A stretch of 64,000 nt of DNA from Bacteroidia bacterium (GCA_026003255.1 BPGX01000001.1:310001-374000), one strand, 5' to 3'; positions 43,843 through 53,023 are shown, counted from the stretch's first letter. Made by a program: numbers and translations. The notes: generated by a model from the letters alone, not told the origin.

Positions 43843-44285
43843 TAGATTGCGTGAGGGATGCGGAGGGCGCCACGAGCGAAGCGAAGTGGCGGCACTGCCC
43901 CGGAGCGAACGGACGGAGGAAAAAGGCGTCATTGCGAGTCACGACAAAGTCGTGGCGAAGCAATCTCGTGAGGAAGGTGGGAATACCTGTGGAGATTGCT
44001 TCAGGAACATTGTTCCTTCGCAATGACGGGTAACTCTATGGAGATTGCTTCGGATGCAAAGCATCCTCGCAATGACGGGCTTTTTCACAGGAGATTGCTT
44101 CTGGCGTTGACACGCCCTCGCAATGACGGGATGGGGAGAGTGAGCGGAGGGGATTGCCGTAGAGAAGCGAAGCCCGAAGCAGCCCGACGGCGCCGAGCGG
44201 AGCGAGGCGGCGGCACGCCCTACCAATAGAAAATTGGAAGGGTACATCCAGATATTAAAAACAAATAAAATTAAAATATAAGAGT
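43843..44285. repeat. GC-rich repeat cluster with four palindromic elements
   Basis: No gene is supported. 43856-43920 is a GC-rich segment (GGGATGCGGAGGGCG, GGAGCGAACGGACGG) also seen at 4149-4190. Four palindromic elements follow: 43927-43967 (CACGAC/GTCGTG centre, reverse orientation), 43991-44030 (AGGAAC/GTTCCT), 44041-44080 (GGATGC/GCATCC) and 44091-44130 (GGCGT/ACGCC). 44160-44245 again resembles the nuoB-nuoC mosaic (CACGCCCTACCAATAGAAAA). The last 40 nt before the next gene are AT-rich. Confidence 0.8.
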
Positions 44286-45413
44286 ATGGCTAAAATAGTG
44301 GTATTAGGAGGAGGAATGGTGGGAAGTGTGATTGCGCAGGATTTGGCAAAACGGCACAATGTGGTAGTAGTAGATAAAAGTGCACATTCGTTGGAGAGAA
44401 TGAAAAATAAGAGAAACATTGAGGTAAAGCAAACGGATGTGAGAGAGCGTGAGATGTTGAAGGATATTGTTGAAGATGCGGATGTGGTGGTTACGGCATT
44501 GCCGGGTTTTATGGGTTTTGAGGTTTTGAAGAATGTTATTGAGTTGGGTAAGTCGGTGGCGGATATTTCATTTTATCCTGAAGATGCTTTGAGTTTGGAT
44601 GGATTGGCGAAGGCGAAGGGTGTTTCGGTAATAGTAGATTGTGGTGTGGCGCCGGGGATGAGTAATTTTTTGTTGGGTTATCATGCAGGTAGAATGGATG
44701 TGAAGGAATTTATATGTTATGTGGGAGGTTTGCCGTTAGAAAGAAGATTTCCGTTTGAATATAAGGCGCCGTTTTCGCCGGTGGATGTAATTGAAGAATA
44801 CACAAGACCAGCGAGGATAATGGAGGATGGAAGAATTGTGATAAAGCCGGCATTATCGGAAGTGGAAATGGTGGATTTTGAAGGGGTTGGGACATTAGAG
44901 GCGTTTAATACGGACGGATTGAGGAGTTTGTTATACACGATGAAAGTGCCGAATATGAAGGAAAAGACGTTAAGGTATCCGGGACATGTGCGGTTGATAG
45001 AAGCATTGAAGGCGAGTGGTTTTTTTGATGAAAAGAAATTGGAAGTGGATGGATGTAAAGTAAAGCCGATAGGAGTAACGACGGCATTATTGAAAGAGGC
45101 GTGGAAATTGAAGGAGGAGGATGAGGAATTTACGATTATGCGTGTGATTATTAAGGGTACAGAAAACGGAGAAGAGGTAACTTATCAATATGATTTGTTG
45201 GATAGGACGGATAAAGCAACAGGTTTTACATCTATGTCCAGAACAACAGGATTTACTTGTGCAGCGATGGTGGAATTGATGGTGGAGGGAAAGTTTAAAC
45301 AAAAGGGTGTTTATCCGCCAGAGTTGATAGCAGGTGAAGAGGAGGTATACAAGTTTATGTTGGATTATTTGGAGGATAGGGGTGTGAGGTATAAATTGAG
45401 GGTTTCACGCTAA
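44286..45413 (+). CDS. Saccharopine dehydrogenase family protein
   Basis: This 375-residue enzyme begins AKIVVLGGGMVGSVIAQDLA, a Rossmann NAD(P) site, and has VVVTALPGFMGFEVLKNVIE, DCGVAPGMSNFLLGYHAGRM and YTRPARIMEDGRIV. The pattern matches the saccharopine/lysine 6-dehydrogenase superfamily, which oxidises amino acid-like substrates at C-N bonds. The exact substrate is not known; lysine metabolism is possible. It is monocistronic here, flanked upstream by the repeat cluster and downstream by the ABC/HlyD/TolC operon. Confidence 0.87.
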   Translation: MAKIVVLGGGMVGSVIAQDLAKRHNVVVVDKSAHSLERMKNKRNIEVKQTDVREREMLKDIVEDADVVVTALPGFMGFEVLKNVIELGKSVADISFYPEDALSLDGLAKAKGVSVIVDCGVAPGMSNFLLGYHAGRMDVKEFICYVGGLPLERRFPFEYKAPFSPVDVIEEYTRPARIMEDGRIVIKPALSEVEMVDFEGVGTLEAFNTDGLRSLLYTMKVPNMKEKTLRYPGHVRLIEALKASGFFDEKKLEVDGCKVKPIGVTTALLKEAWKLKEEDEEFTIMRVIIKGTENGEEVTYQYDLLDRTDKATGFTSMSRTTGFTCAAMVELMVEGKFKQKGVYPPELIAGEEEVYKFMLDYLEDRGVRYKLRVSR

Positions 45414-45468
45414 GATGTTAATTTAGTTTAAGTTAATAATTTGCAGACGAAGGTTAATATTTAAGAAT

Positions 45469-45476
45469 TATTTTTG
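45469..45476 (+). promoter_or_regulatory. Probable -7 box of the ABC/HlyD/TolC operon
   Basis: TATTTTTG fits TAnnTTTG and lies 14 nt before ATG 45491. A TTTG at 45440-45443 is 25 nt upstream, somewhat longer than usual. Confidence 0.45.
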
Positions 45477-45490
45477 CCAAAATTTGGTAG

Positions 45491-47185
45491 ATGGATAAAT
45501 TAAAGACACATTCTTTGAATCGTTTAATTGAATTAATTAAAGTTAATAAAAAGGAAGTTGGTCAGATTTATTGGCTGGCGATATTTAGTGGGTTAATTAG
45601 TTTGTCATTGCCCTTTGGGATTCAATTGATTATTAATTTTATTCAAGGGGGGACTTATTCTACTTCCTATTTTGTATTAGTGTTTTTAATTACTCTTGGA
45701 GTAATATTGTACTCTATTTTTCAAATTATAGAATTAAGGATTTTAGAAAAAATACAACAACGAATATTTGTTTATGCAGGATTAGAGTTTGCTTATCGTT
45801 TTCCAAGAATTAAGATTGAAGAGTTGTTGAACATTAATGCCAGAGATTTAGCGAATCGTTTTTTTGATTCTATTGTTTTAGAGAAGAGTGTCATCAAATT
45901 GCTGACGGATTTTAGTATTTCTATGGTTCAAATTATTATCAGTGCATTGGTTTTAGTTTTTTATCATGAAATGTTTTTAGTACTGGATTTATTAGTTTTA
46001 ATAATTGTATATTTTGGATTTAAGTTTACATTTGAGAGGGCGTTAGAAGCAGGGAAAAGTTACTCTAAAGAAAAATACAAGACGGCCTATTGGATTGAAG
46101 AGGTAGCAGGCGCATCGAGTACATTTAAGTTAGCTGGCAAGACAGAATTGCCGATGAAGAGGACGGATAATTATTTAGAATTATATTTAGAGAAAAGAGA
46201 GCAGTATTACAGGTGGTTAAATGTTCAATATATTATATTGAATATTACGAAGATAGTTTTTGTATTAGGATTTTTGTTGATAGGGGGAATAATGGTTATG
46301 GATCAAAGGATGAATGTGGGGCAATTTGTGGCAGCAGAAGTATTGGTATTAACGATTATTAATGGTGTAGATAAAATAACCAATACTTTAAAAAGTGTGT
46401 ATGACACTTTAATTGCATTGGAAAAGATTGCAGAAGTTACAGATTTGAAGTTAGAAAATGGAGAAAGCAGTAGATTATATTTTGATGCATCTCATGAAGG
46501 CATAAATATAGAGATAAGTAATTTAAATTTTAAATATCCTCAGTCCAATAAATTGGCGCTACAAAATATTAATTTGAATATTAAAGAGAAAGAAAAAGTT
46601 TTAATAACGGGACAAAATAATTCTGGAAAAACAACATTGATAAAAGTAATATCATCTTTATATGAAATCAAGGAAGGAGATATCAGGTATAATAATATTT
46701 CGATAAAGAATATAGACAAAGAAAGATTAAGGTACGATATTGGAATTTATTTTCAAGAAGATGTAATTTTTAATGGTACGATATTGGAAAATATCACATT
46801 AGGCAGAAGTGAAATAAATATGGATTACTTAAATGAAATGGTAGATAAAATTGGCTTATCCAAAGAATTTAAAGATTTACCGAATGGAATTAACAGTGAA
46901 ATATATGCGCATGGATTTGGTTTGCCGTTATCTGTTGTTCATAAGATATTATTTTTAAGAGTAATAGTTACACGGCCTAAACTTCTTTTGTTAGAGAATA
47001 TGCACTTAAACTTTTTGAAAGAAGAACGAGAAAATTTTATACAAATCATTACGGACAAAGATGCGTCATGGACATTGATATGTATTGATAAAGTGGATGA
47101 ATTGGCGAAAAATTATGATACCATCTATATTATGGAACAAGGAAAAATTATTCGCAAAACAAATTATACAGAATATAAATCTTAA
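45491..47185 (+). CDS. ABC exporter-type protein with degenerate nucleotide-binding domain
   Basis: The 564-residue protein has an N-terminal exporter fold (about six helices, residues 25-300; start LNRLIELIKVNKKEVGQIYW) and a C-terminal ATPase domain. Walker A is intact (ITGQNNSGKTTLIKV, residue about 373) and the Q-loop is visible (IYFQEDVIF). However, the signature LSGGQ is replaced by GLPLSVVHK near residue 475, the Walker B Asp-Glu by LLLLENM near residue 497, and the H-loop His by Asp in ICIDKVDE. It may bind ATP but would hydrolyse poorly. It is coexpressed with HlyD and TolC-like genes, so it is the inner-membrane part of a type I secretion-like or lipid/peptide exporter. Confidence 0.85.
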   Translation: MDKLKTHSLNRLIELIKVNKKEVGQIYWLAIFSGLISLSLPFGIQLIINFIQGGTYSTSYFVLVFLITLGVILYSIFQIIELRILEKIQQRIFVYAGLEFAYRFPRIKIEELLNINARDLANRFFDSIVLEKSVIKLLTDFSISMVQIIISALVLVFYHEMFLVLDLLVLIIVYFGFKFTFERALEAGKSYSKEKYKTAYWIEEVAGASSTFKLAGKTELPMKRTDNYLELYLEKREQYYRWLNVQYIILNITKIVFVLGFLLIGGIMVMDQRMNVGQFVAAEVLVLTIINGVDKITNTLKSVYDTLIALEKIAEVTDLKLENGESSRLYFDASHEGINIEISNLNFKYPQSNKLALQNINLNIKEKEKVLITGQNNSGKTTLIKVISSLYEIKEGDIRYNNISIKNIDKERLRYDIGIYFQEDVIFNGTILENITLGRSEINMDYLNEMVDKIGLSKEFKDLPNGINSEIYAHGFGLPLSVVHKILFLRVIVTRPKLLLLENMHLNFLKEERENFIQIITDKDASWTLICIDKVDELAKNYDTIYIMEQGKIIRKTNYTEYKS

Positions 47186-47190
47186 TAAGT

Positions 47191-48558
47191 ATGCTTAATA
47201 TTTCAGAAGAAAAAGTAAACGATAAAATTGCTGAAAAGAAATACGAGTCATACGTAAGAGTTAGTAAACAAGAATTTAAGAGAGTTGGCAAAAAACTTTT
47301 TCTGACAATACTAACGATATTATTTTTAATTCTTTTTTTACCATGGACACAAAATATCAGAAGTGTGGGATATATAACTGCCTTGAATCCTGATGTTCGT
47401 CCACAAACGATTCAGTCGGTGATTGATGGTAGAATTGAAAAATGGTATGTGAGAGAAGGTATGTATGTGAATAAGGGCGATACCATCTTAAAACTATCTG
47501 AAGTTAAAACAGAGTATTTTGACCCAAATTTAGTGTCAAGAACGAGAAATCAATTACAATCTAAAAGTTCAGCCGTAACTTCTTATGAGAAAAAAATCAA
47601 TGCGCTTGAAAATCAAATTCAGTCGTTGATTAACATGCGGGAAATGAAGATTCAACAACTGACGAATAAATTGCAACAAACGCGATTAAAATTACAGGCG
47701 GATAGTAACGAATATCATGCAGCAAAAATCAATTATCAAACAGCAGAAATTCAATTTAAAAGAGGTGAAGAGTTATATAAACAAGGACTCCGTTCATTGA
47801 CAGAATTAGAAAACAGACGAGTAAAAATGCAAGAGGCACAAGCCAAAATGATTGCTGCAGAAAATAAGTATTTAGCAACATTGAATGAATTAAACATTGT
47901 AGAGATTGAATTAAACAATGTTGATAACGAATACCAGGAAAAAATATCCAAAGCGGAATCAGAAAAATTTGCAACGATATCTGCTTTATTTGATGCCATG
48001 GCCAGCGTGAGCAAAATGGAAATTGATTTGACAAACTATTCTATTCGGAATGCGATGTATTATGTAATTGCTCCACAATCAGGTTATATTACAAAGGCAA
48101 TTAAAACGGGTATAGGTGAGACAGTAAAACAGGGAGAAGACATTATTACCTTAATGCCGGCAAATTATCAATTGGCAGTAGAAATGTACATTGATCCATT
48201 GGACTATGTACTTATAGATACCGGTTCATTGGTACGAATTCAATTTGATGGATGGCCGGCACTTATTTTCTCTGGCTGGCCTGGCCTCACGTTTGGAACA
48301 TTTGGTGGAAAGGTGGTAGCCAAAGATAGATTTGCTTCTCAAAATGGTAAATTTCGGATTCTTGTTGCGCCAGACACAAGCGATCATCCATGGCCAAAAG
48401 AATTGGCAGTGGGTGGTGGAGCACAATGTCTTGCTCTGCTGAAGACAGTACCTGTTTGGTATGAATTGTGGCGACAAATCAATGGCTTCCCACCTGAGTA
48501 TTACAAAGCAAATAGCGAAAATAGTAATGATTCCAAAAAAGAAAAAAATAAAAAATAA
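47191..48558 (+). CDS. HlyD-family membrane fusion protein
   Basis: The 455-residue protein has one membrane helix near residues 28-52 (KKLFLTILTILFLILFLPWT), a biotinyl-lipoyl half (NPDVRPQTIQSVIDGRIEKW, YVREGMYVNKGDTILKL), a long coiled coil from about 110 to 270 and a second half with the barrel domain (YVIAPQSGYITKAIKTGIGE). It links the inner-membrane exporter with the outer-membrane channel in the periplasm. It begins 5 nt after the ABC protein stop, and the TolC-like gene starts 15 nt after its own stop. Confidence 0.9.
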   Translation: MLNISEEKVNDKIAEKKYESYVRVSKQEFKRVGKKLFLTILTILFLILFLPWTQNIRSVGYITALNPDVRPQTIQSVIDGRIEKWYVREGMYVNKGDTILKLSEVKTEYFDPNLVSRTRNQLQSKSSAVTSYEKKINALENQIQSLINMREMKIQQLTNKLQQTRLKLQADSNEYHAAKINYQTAEIQFKRGEELYKQGLRSLTELENRRVKMQEAQAKMIAAENKYLATLNELNIVEIELNNVDNEYQEKISKAESEKFATISALFDAMASVSKMEIDLTNYSIRNAMYYVIAPQSGYITKAIKTGIGETVKQGEDIITLMPANYQLAVEMYIDPLDYVLIDTGSLVRIQFDGWPALIFSGWPGLTFGTFGGKVVAKDRFASQNGKFRILVAPDTSDHPWPKELAVGGGAQCLALLKTVPVWYELWRQINGFPPEYYKANSENSNDSKKEKNKK

Positions 48559-48573
48559 CTGCAATTACTTTTC

Positions 48574-49980
48574 ATGAAGAAAAAAATAATAATACTTCTT
48601 ATTTGTTACTCTTGGATTAGTAATTTTTTGAATGCTCAATTGGGCGATTCAACGATTTACTTTAAAGCATTCATTCAAAATATTCTTCAATTTCATCCTT
48701 ATGTGCAAAATTTGAATTTACAAACCATCCAAAAAAGTAAAGCGTATATTCTTAAAAACAGAGGATATTTTGATCCTAAAACTTATTATAGCTTTGATCA
48801 AAAATTATTTCAAACTAAAAATTATTATTCGATTGTAAATAGTGGCATCAAGATTCCAACGTGGATTGGTGCTGATTTAAAAGCAGAATACGATTACAAT
48901 ACTGGTCTTTATATTAATTCTTCGGACTTTTTACCGCCGAATGGATTGTGGAGTGCAGGCATTTCAATGCCTGTATTAAAAAATCTTTTTATTGATGAAC
49001 GGCGATGGTTATTAAAGACAGCAAAATTAGATTTGAAAATAGCAGAACAAGAATATAATGCGGAAGTGTTGGATTTTTTGTCGAATGCAGTTTATAGATA
49101 TTGGGAATGGTTTGAAGCGTACAATAAATTACTTATAATCAAGAATGCTAAGGATGTGAGTTATCAGCGATTGCAGGCCACAGTTCAATCTGCGCTTCTT
49201 GGAGATTTACCCGCTATTGATACAGTAGAAACAGCTATACAATACAATAATTTTTTATTACAATATAAAATTAGCGAAGCCGAGTTACAAAATGTAAAAA
49301 ATAATATTCAATTTTTTCTACAATGGGATAATAATAAATTTAATTTTATTAATAATTATTCTTTTTATCCTGAACAATTTAATTCTTCTAATACACAAAA
49401 TATACTATTAGAGAGAACTTATCTGGATTCAATGATAAATCAGCATCCGGCTTATAAAAAATATCAGTTCAAATTGAGAAATTTGAATATTGAAAAAAGG
49501 TTTAGAATAGAAATGTTGAAACCAGAATTAAATGTAACTTATAATGCCTTATTAATTCCTACTCATCCAAATGATGTCATATACAATTCTAATAATTACA
49601 AATGGGGAATAAGTTTTTCATTTCCTTTACTCTTGCGTAAAGAAAGGGGAGATTTGAAACTTGTGAATTTGAAAATTAGAGAGACCATCAATGAGGCGGA
49701 AATCAAAAGAACAGAATTATTTATTAAAGCCAACAATTACTATAACCTATATAAAGTTTATGCAGAACAACTAATAACCATTAATGATTTAATCAAACGA
49801 TATGAAAAAATGTTAGAGGCGGAGCGAGCAAAATTTTTTGCTGGAGAGAGTTCAGTATTTCTTGTGAATGCTCGTGAAAATTATTTATTAGATGCACGAT
49901 TAAAACAAATTAGTTTTTATTCAAAACTTAATATCTATAAATATCTATTCCAGATTTCTTTAGGGCAATTACCGCAATAA
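48574..49980 (+). CDS. TolC-family outer-membrane efflux/secretion channel
   Basis: The 468-residue protein has a signal peptide (KKKIIILLICYSWISNFLNA) and two repeats of long amphipathic helices, each with an internal beta-strand pair, typical of TolC. Family-like sections include AEIKRTELFIKANNYYNLYK and AKFFAGESSVFLVNARENYL in the second repeat. It forms the outer-membrane exit duct for the ABC/HlyD pair just upstream. It is somewhat shorter than E. coli TolC but of usual size for Bacteroidota. It is followed 9 nt later by a radical SAM gene. Confidence 0.9.
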   Translation: MKKKIIILLICYSWISNFLNAQLGDSTIYFKAFIQNILQFHPYVQNLNLQTIQKSKAYILKNRGYFDPKTYYSFDQKLFQTKNYYSIVNSGIKIPTWIGADLKAEYDYNTGLYINSSDFLPPNGLWSAGISMPVLKNLFIDERRWLLKTAKLDLKIAEQEYNAEVLDFLSNAVYRYWEWFEAYNKLLIIKNAKDVSYQRLQATVQSALLGDLPAIDTVETAIQYNNFLLQYKISEAELQNVKNNIQFFLQWDNNKFNFINNYSFYPEQFNSSNTQNILLERTYLDSMINQHPAYKKYQFKLRNLNIEKRFRIEMLKPELNVTYNALLIPTHPNDVIYNSNNYKWGISFSFPLLLRKERGDLKLVNLKIRETINEAEIKRTELFIKANNYYNLYKVYAEQLITINDLIKRYEKMLEAERAKFFAGESSVFLVNARENYLLDARLKQISFYSKLNIYKYLFQISLGQLPQ

Positions 49981-49989
49981 TTTAATTGA

Positions 49990-51045
49990 ATGAAAGGAAG
50001 AGGTGCGACGCATAGTCCAACCAACAAATTTTTCAAAGAAGAATTAGTAAAAGAAGTACTCTGGGCAATTGATGAATTCAGTGAAACCGAAAAGGTTGAT
50101 ACAAAAATCATTGAAGTTTTTCCGAAAACAATTATCAATGAAGTAAAAAGCGCAGATTTGCCTTTTATGTATTCAATGAATCCGTATCAGGGATGTGAGC
50201 ACGGTTGTGCATATTGTTATGCCCGTCCTACGCATGAATATTGGGGATACAACGCTGGTCTTGATTTTGAAAGTGTCATACTTATTAAGAAAAATGCGCC
50301 ACATCTTTTAGAACAGGAATTGAGAAAGCCGGGAAGAGTTGTAAGTCCAATTGTTTTATCTGGTAACACGGATTGTTATCAACCTATTGAAAGAAAATAT
50401 GAATTAACTCGTTCGTTATTAAAAGTATGTTTGGACTTTCAACATCCTGTATCCATTATTACAAAGAATGCATTGGTATTGAGAGATTTAGATATACTGA
50501 TACAACTTGCAGAAAAACAATTGGTAAGTGTTACAATTTCTATTACGAGTGTAGATGAAAAATTGAGAAGTGTACTGGAACCACGAACATCTACTTATTC
50601 AAATCGATTCAAAGCATTAAAAACATTGGCATCATACAATATACCATGTGGAGTAATGGTAGCGCCGATTATTCCGGGATTAAACGATAAAGATGTGCCG
50701 AATGTGTTGAAATTAGCAGCAGAAAGCGGGGCTAAATTTGCAAGTTATACAATCGTAAGATTGAATGATAATGTGGAACCAGTGTTTATTCATTGGTTAG
50801 AAAATTATTTTCCGGAAAGAAAAGATAAAGTGCTATCATTTATTAAGTCCTGTCATCAAGGGGCATTGTCGGATAATAGAACTGGCATAAGATTCAAAGG
50901 AGATGGGCAGATTGCTACTACAATTCATCAAATGTTTCAAGTATTTAAGAAAAAATATTTTTCTGAAAATTATATTTTTGAACACAATTGTAATTTATTT
51001 ACTGGTAAAAAGAAAGGGGATTTTGTACAAGGAAGTTTGTTTTGA
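49990..51045 (+). CDS. Radical SAM protein, PA0069 / SplB-like family
   Basis: The 351-residue protein begins KGRGATHSPTNKFFKEELVK, the N-terminal signature of the PA0069 family, and binds a 4Fe-4S cluster through CEHGCAYCYARPTHEYWGY near residue 68 (CxxxCxxC). It also has SPIVLSGNTDCYQPIERKYE. These proteins are called spore photoproduct lyase-like, but their substrate is unknown. It starts 9 nt after the TolC-like gene and could be the last gene of that operon or have an independent role. Confidence 0.92.
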   Translation: MKGRGATHSPTNKFFKEELVKEVLWAIDEFSETEKVDTKIIEVFPKTIINEVKSADLPFMYSMNPYQGCEHGCAYCYARPTHEYWGYNAGLDFESVILIKKNAPHLLEQELRKPGRVVSPIVLSGNTDCYQPIERKYELTRSLLKVCLDFQHPVSIITKNALVLRDLDILIQLAEKQLVSVTISITSVDEKLRSVLEPRTSTYSNRFKALKTLASYNIPCGVMVAPIIPGLNDKDVPNVLKLAAESGAKFASYTIVRLNDNVEPVFIHWLENYFPERKDKVLSFIKSCHQGALSDNRTGIRFKGDGQIATTIHQMFQVFKKKYFSENYIFEHNCNLFTGKKKGDFVQGSLF

Positions 51046-51075
51046 GATGTTTATTCAAAACTATTTTTATCACAT

Positions 51076-51120
51076 AATGGAACGTAGATGACGCTGATTG
51101 ATACAAATTTTCACAGATTG
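51076..51120 (+). repeat. Short dispersed AT-rich intergenic repeat
   Basis: AATGGAACGTAGATGACGCTG and the following GATT, ACAAATTTTCACAGATT resemble the stretch at 61768-61815 (AATGGAACGCTGATGACATA, then GGTCGCAGATTTT). The two share start and end words. A related inverse form lies at 57453-57545. Confidence 0.55.
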
Positions 51121-51168
51121 TATTAAAATATTTTTATTTATTGATGAATGTTTTTGAAAAATTTTTTG

Positions 51169-51176
51169 TAGTTTTG
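51169..51176 (+). promoter_or_regulatory. Probable -7 box of the FGE-like gene
   Basis: TAGTTTTG fits TAnnTTTG and is 17 nt before ATG 51194. No TTTG is seen at 19-21 nt upstream. Confidence 0.45.
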
Positions 51177-51193
51177 TAATTTAATATACATTT

Positions 51194-52108
51194 ATGAGAA
51201 AAATTATTTTGGGGATAGTATTTGTATTCATTCTTGTTATTTCTTTTAATTTTGAAAAAAGTAATATTGTATCACTAAAAGAATTGAAATATCCACTACC
51301 GCCGGGAACTATGCAACTGGATAGCAATCTTTATTTTGATGAAACGGAAATTACTAATTTTAGTTATCTGGAGTTTGTTTATTGGATTAAAAAAGTTTAT
51401 GGTTCAAATTCACAAGAATATAAAAGTGTTTTACCAGATACTAATGTATGGAAAAAATTAGGAAAAGAATACGAACGCTTTGTTGTTGAGTATTTCAGGC
51501 ATCCACAATATCGAAGCTATCCAGTTGTTGGAATTACTTATGAGCAAGCTCTTAAATTTTCAAAATGGCGTTCGGATAGGGTGATGGAATTTATTTTGAT
51601 TAAACATAAAATAATCCCATTTATTCCTAATCCACACAAAGATTCTGCTTTTACAATTGAACGATATTTTGAAGGTAGATATTACAATATTAAGCCAGAT
51701 AAACGATTCAATAATTATCCTTATTATTTTTTACCGGACTCTGCAACCTTTCAAAAAGCTTTTAAGTTTCAGGATTCGGTGATGAAAAAAAGTAAAACGA
51801 AGAAAAAATGTAGTGAGACAATAGGAATACATAACCTTGCAATAAATTGTCATAACATCACTACAAGGAATTTATTACCAACCAGTGATTTATTAATTGG
51901 TGAGTACTGTGAATGTTGTAAAGAATCGTTTATAGCAAATCTCAAAGGCAATGTGAGAGAATTAACAGCAAAAGAAGGCGTGTTTTTTGGACATAGTTTT
52001 ATGGATACTTGCGATAAAGAGTGTAATGTTATTCGTGAAGATAAGGATATGGTCAACGCTTATACAGGTTTTAGAAATGCTTGTGTATACAAGAGATGGA
52101 GTAAATAA
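51194..52108 (+). CDS. FGE-sulfatase/SUMF1-like exported protein
   Basis: The 304-residue protein has an N-terminal hydrophobic segment (RKIILGIVFVFILVISFNF) and a formylglycine-generating-enzyme-type fold: YFDETEITNFSYLEFVYWI, YPVVGITYEQALKFSKWRSD, LKGNVRELTAKEG and AYTGFRNACVYKR. The order of these blocks is that of GldJ/GldK relatives in Bacteroidota, which have the fold but not formylglycine activity. It may be an envelope protein linked to gliding or surface structures. The active-site Cys pair of true FGE is not clearly present. It converges with the FKBP genes. Confidence 0.82.
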   Translation: MRKIILGIVFVFILVISFNFEKSNIVSLKELKYPLPPGTMQLDSNLYFDETEITNFSYLEFVYWIKKVYGSNSQEYKSVLPDTNVWKKLGKEYERFVVEYFRHPQYRSYPVVGITYEQALKFSKWRSDRVMEFILIKHKIIPFIPNPHKDSAFTIERYFEGRYYNIKPDKRFNNYPYYFLPDSATFQKAFKFQDSVMKKSKTKKKCSETIGIHNLAINCHNITTRNLLPTSDLLIGEYCECCKESFIANLKGNVRELTAKEGVFFGHSFMDTCDKECNVIREDKDMVNAYTGFRNACVYKRWSK

Positions 52109-52117
52109 AATATAGTT

Positions 52118-53020
52118 TTACTTACCAGCTACAGGAGGAACTACATCTACTACTTCCAGAGTAAAAATCAAAGTAGAATAAGGTGGAATAGGTCCGGCTT
52201 GCTGTCTGCCATAAGCAATGGAAGATGGTAAAATAATTTTGGCTTTGGTGCCTTTTTGCATCATTTGAAGTGCTTCATCCCAACCGGCAATTACCTGCCC
52301 CATACCAACAGTTACTTCAATAGGTTCCTTACCTTCAGAAGAGTCAAATACAGTGCCGTCAATAAGTTCTCCACGATAATGCACTTTAGCAACATAATTC
52401 ATCCCTATTTTATCTCCTTTGCCTTTTTTGAGTTCAATATAATACAAGCCGCTGTTCGTTGGTTTTACTTTTATGTTATTTTTCTTAATATATTCATCTA
52501 ACTTTTTCAATTCTTCTTCTTTCAATTTTGCTAATTCTTCTTCCTGTTTCTTTTGATTTTCTTCAAGTTCTTTTCTTGTTTTAATGTCCACTAATTTTAC
52601 ATACACATTCAAATATTCTCCCGGTCTTATAAATGGAGGCAATTCATTCATCTTGTTGGTTTTAATAAAGAATGAGTCCGCACTAATAATAAACGAGGCG
52701 CTATCGCCTTTATGCATCATTAGAAGACCATCTTCAATGCTGCCTTTAAATGTAGGAGGTTGTAATAAAAATTTTGCTATTCCGCTGCCATCACGACTTA
52801 CATCTTTACTATTTACAATCAATGAATCGTTGCTTTGCTTTTTGATAATATACTGAATGGCAATTCCATCACCTACCTGTGGAGTAAGCGTTGTATCATT
52901 TTTAATAAAGAACTTATAAAACAATCCGTTCTCGGCTTCTTCATAACCTTTGAACTTTGCTTGCTTACAAGATGCAGCAAATAATGTGATACCGCTAATA
53001 ATGAGTAAATGTTTCTTCAT
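52118..53020 (-). CDS. FKBP-type peptidyl-prolyl isomerase lipoprotein, first of two
   Basis: The 300-residue protein has a lipoprotein signal (KKHLLIISGITLFAASCKQA) and two FKBP-like regions: a first, divergent one (GDGIAIQYIIKKQ to about residue 150), a Lys/Glu-rich helix (EENQKKQEEELAKLKEEELK), and a canonical C-terminal FKBP domain (VHYRGELIDGTVFDSSEGKE, PSSIAYGRQQAGPIPPYSTL). The lipobox AASC places it in the envelope, where it would catalyse proline isomerisation in secreted proteins. A role like that of GldI in gliding is possible. It is the last of the CBS-FKBP-FKBP run, 3 nt after the gene before it. Confidence 0.9.
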   Translation of the reverse strand: MKKHLLIISGITLFAASCKQAKFKGYEEAENGLFYKFFIKNDTTLTPQVGDGIAIQYIIKKQSNDSLIVNSKDVSRDGSGIAKFLLQPPTFKGSIEDGLLMMHKGDSASFIISADSFFIKTNKMNELPPFIRPGEYLNVYVKLVDIKTRKELEENQKKQEEELAKLKEEELKKLDEYIKKNNIKVKPTNSGLYYIELKKGKGDKIGMNYVAKVHYRGELIDGTVFDSSEGKEPIEVTVGMGQVIAGWDEALQMMQKGTKAKIILPSSIAYGRQQAGPIPPYSTLIFTLEVVDVVPPVAGK

Positions 53021-53023
53021 AAA

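Noticed and set aside
43991-44130. Regularly spaced repeats resembling a CRISPR array
   Set aside because: The conserved parts are the flanks of palindromic elements, the centres are self-complementary rather than spacer-like, the number of units is small, orientations are mixed and no cas genes are near.
43839-44247. Several short frames in the repeat cluster
   Set aside because: They cover palindromic repeats and GC-rich segments and have no protein-like features or start signals.
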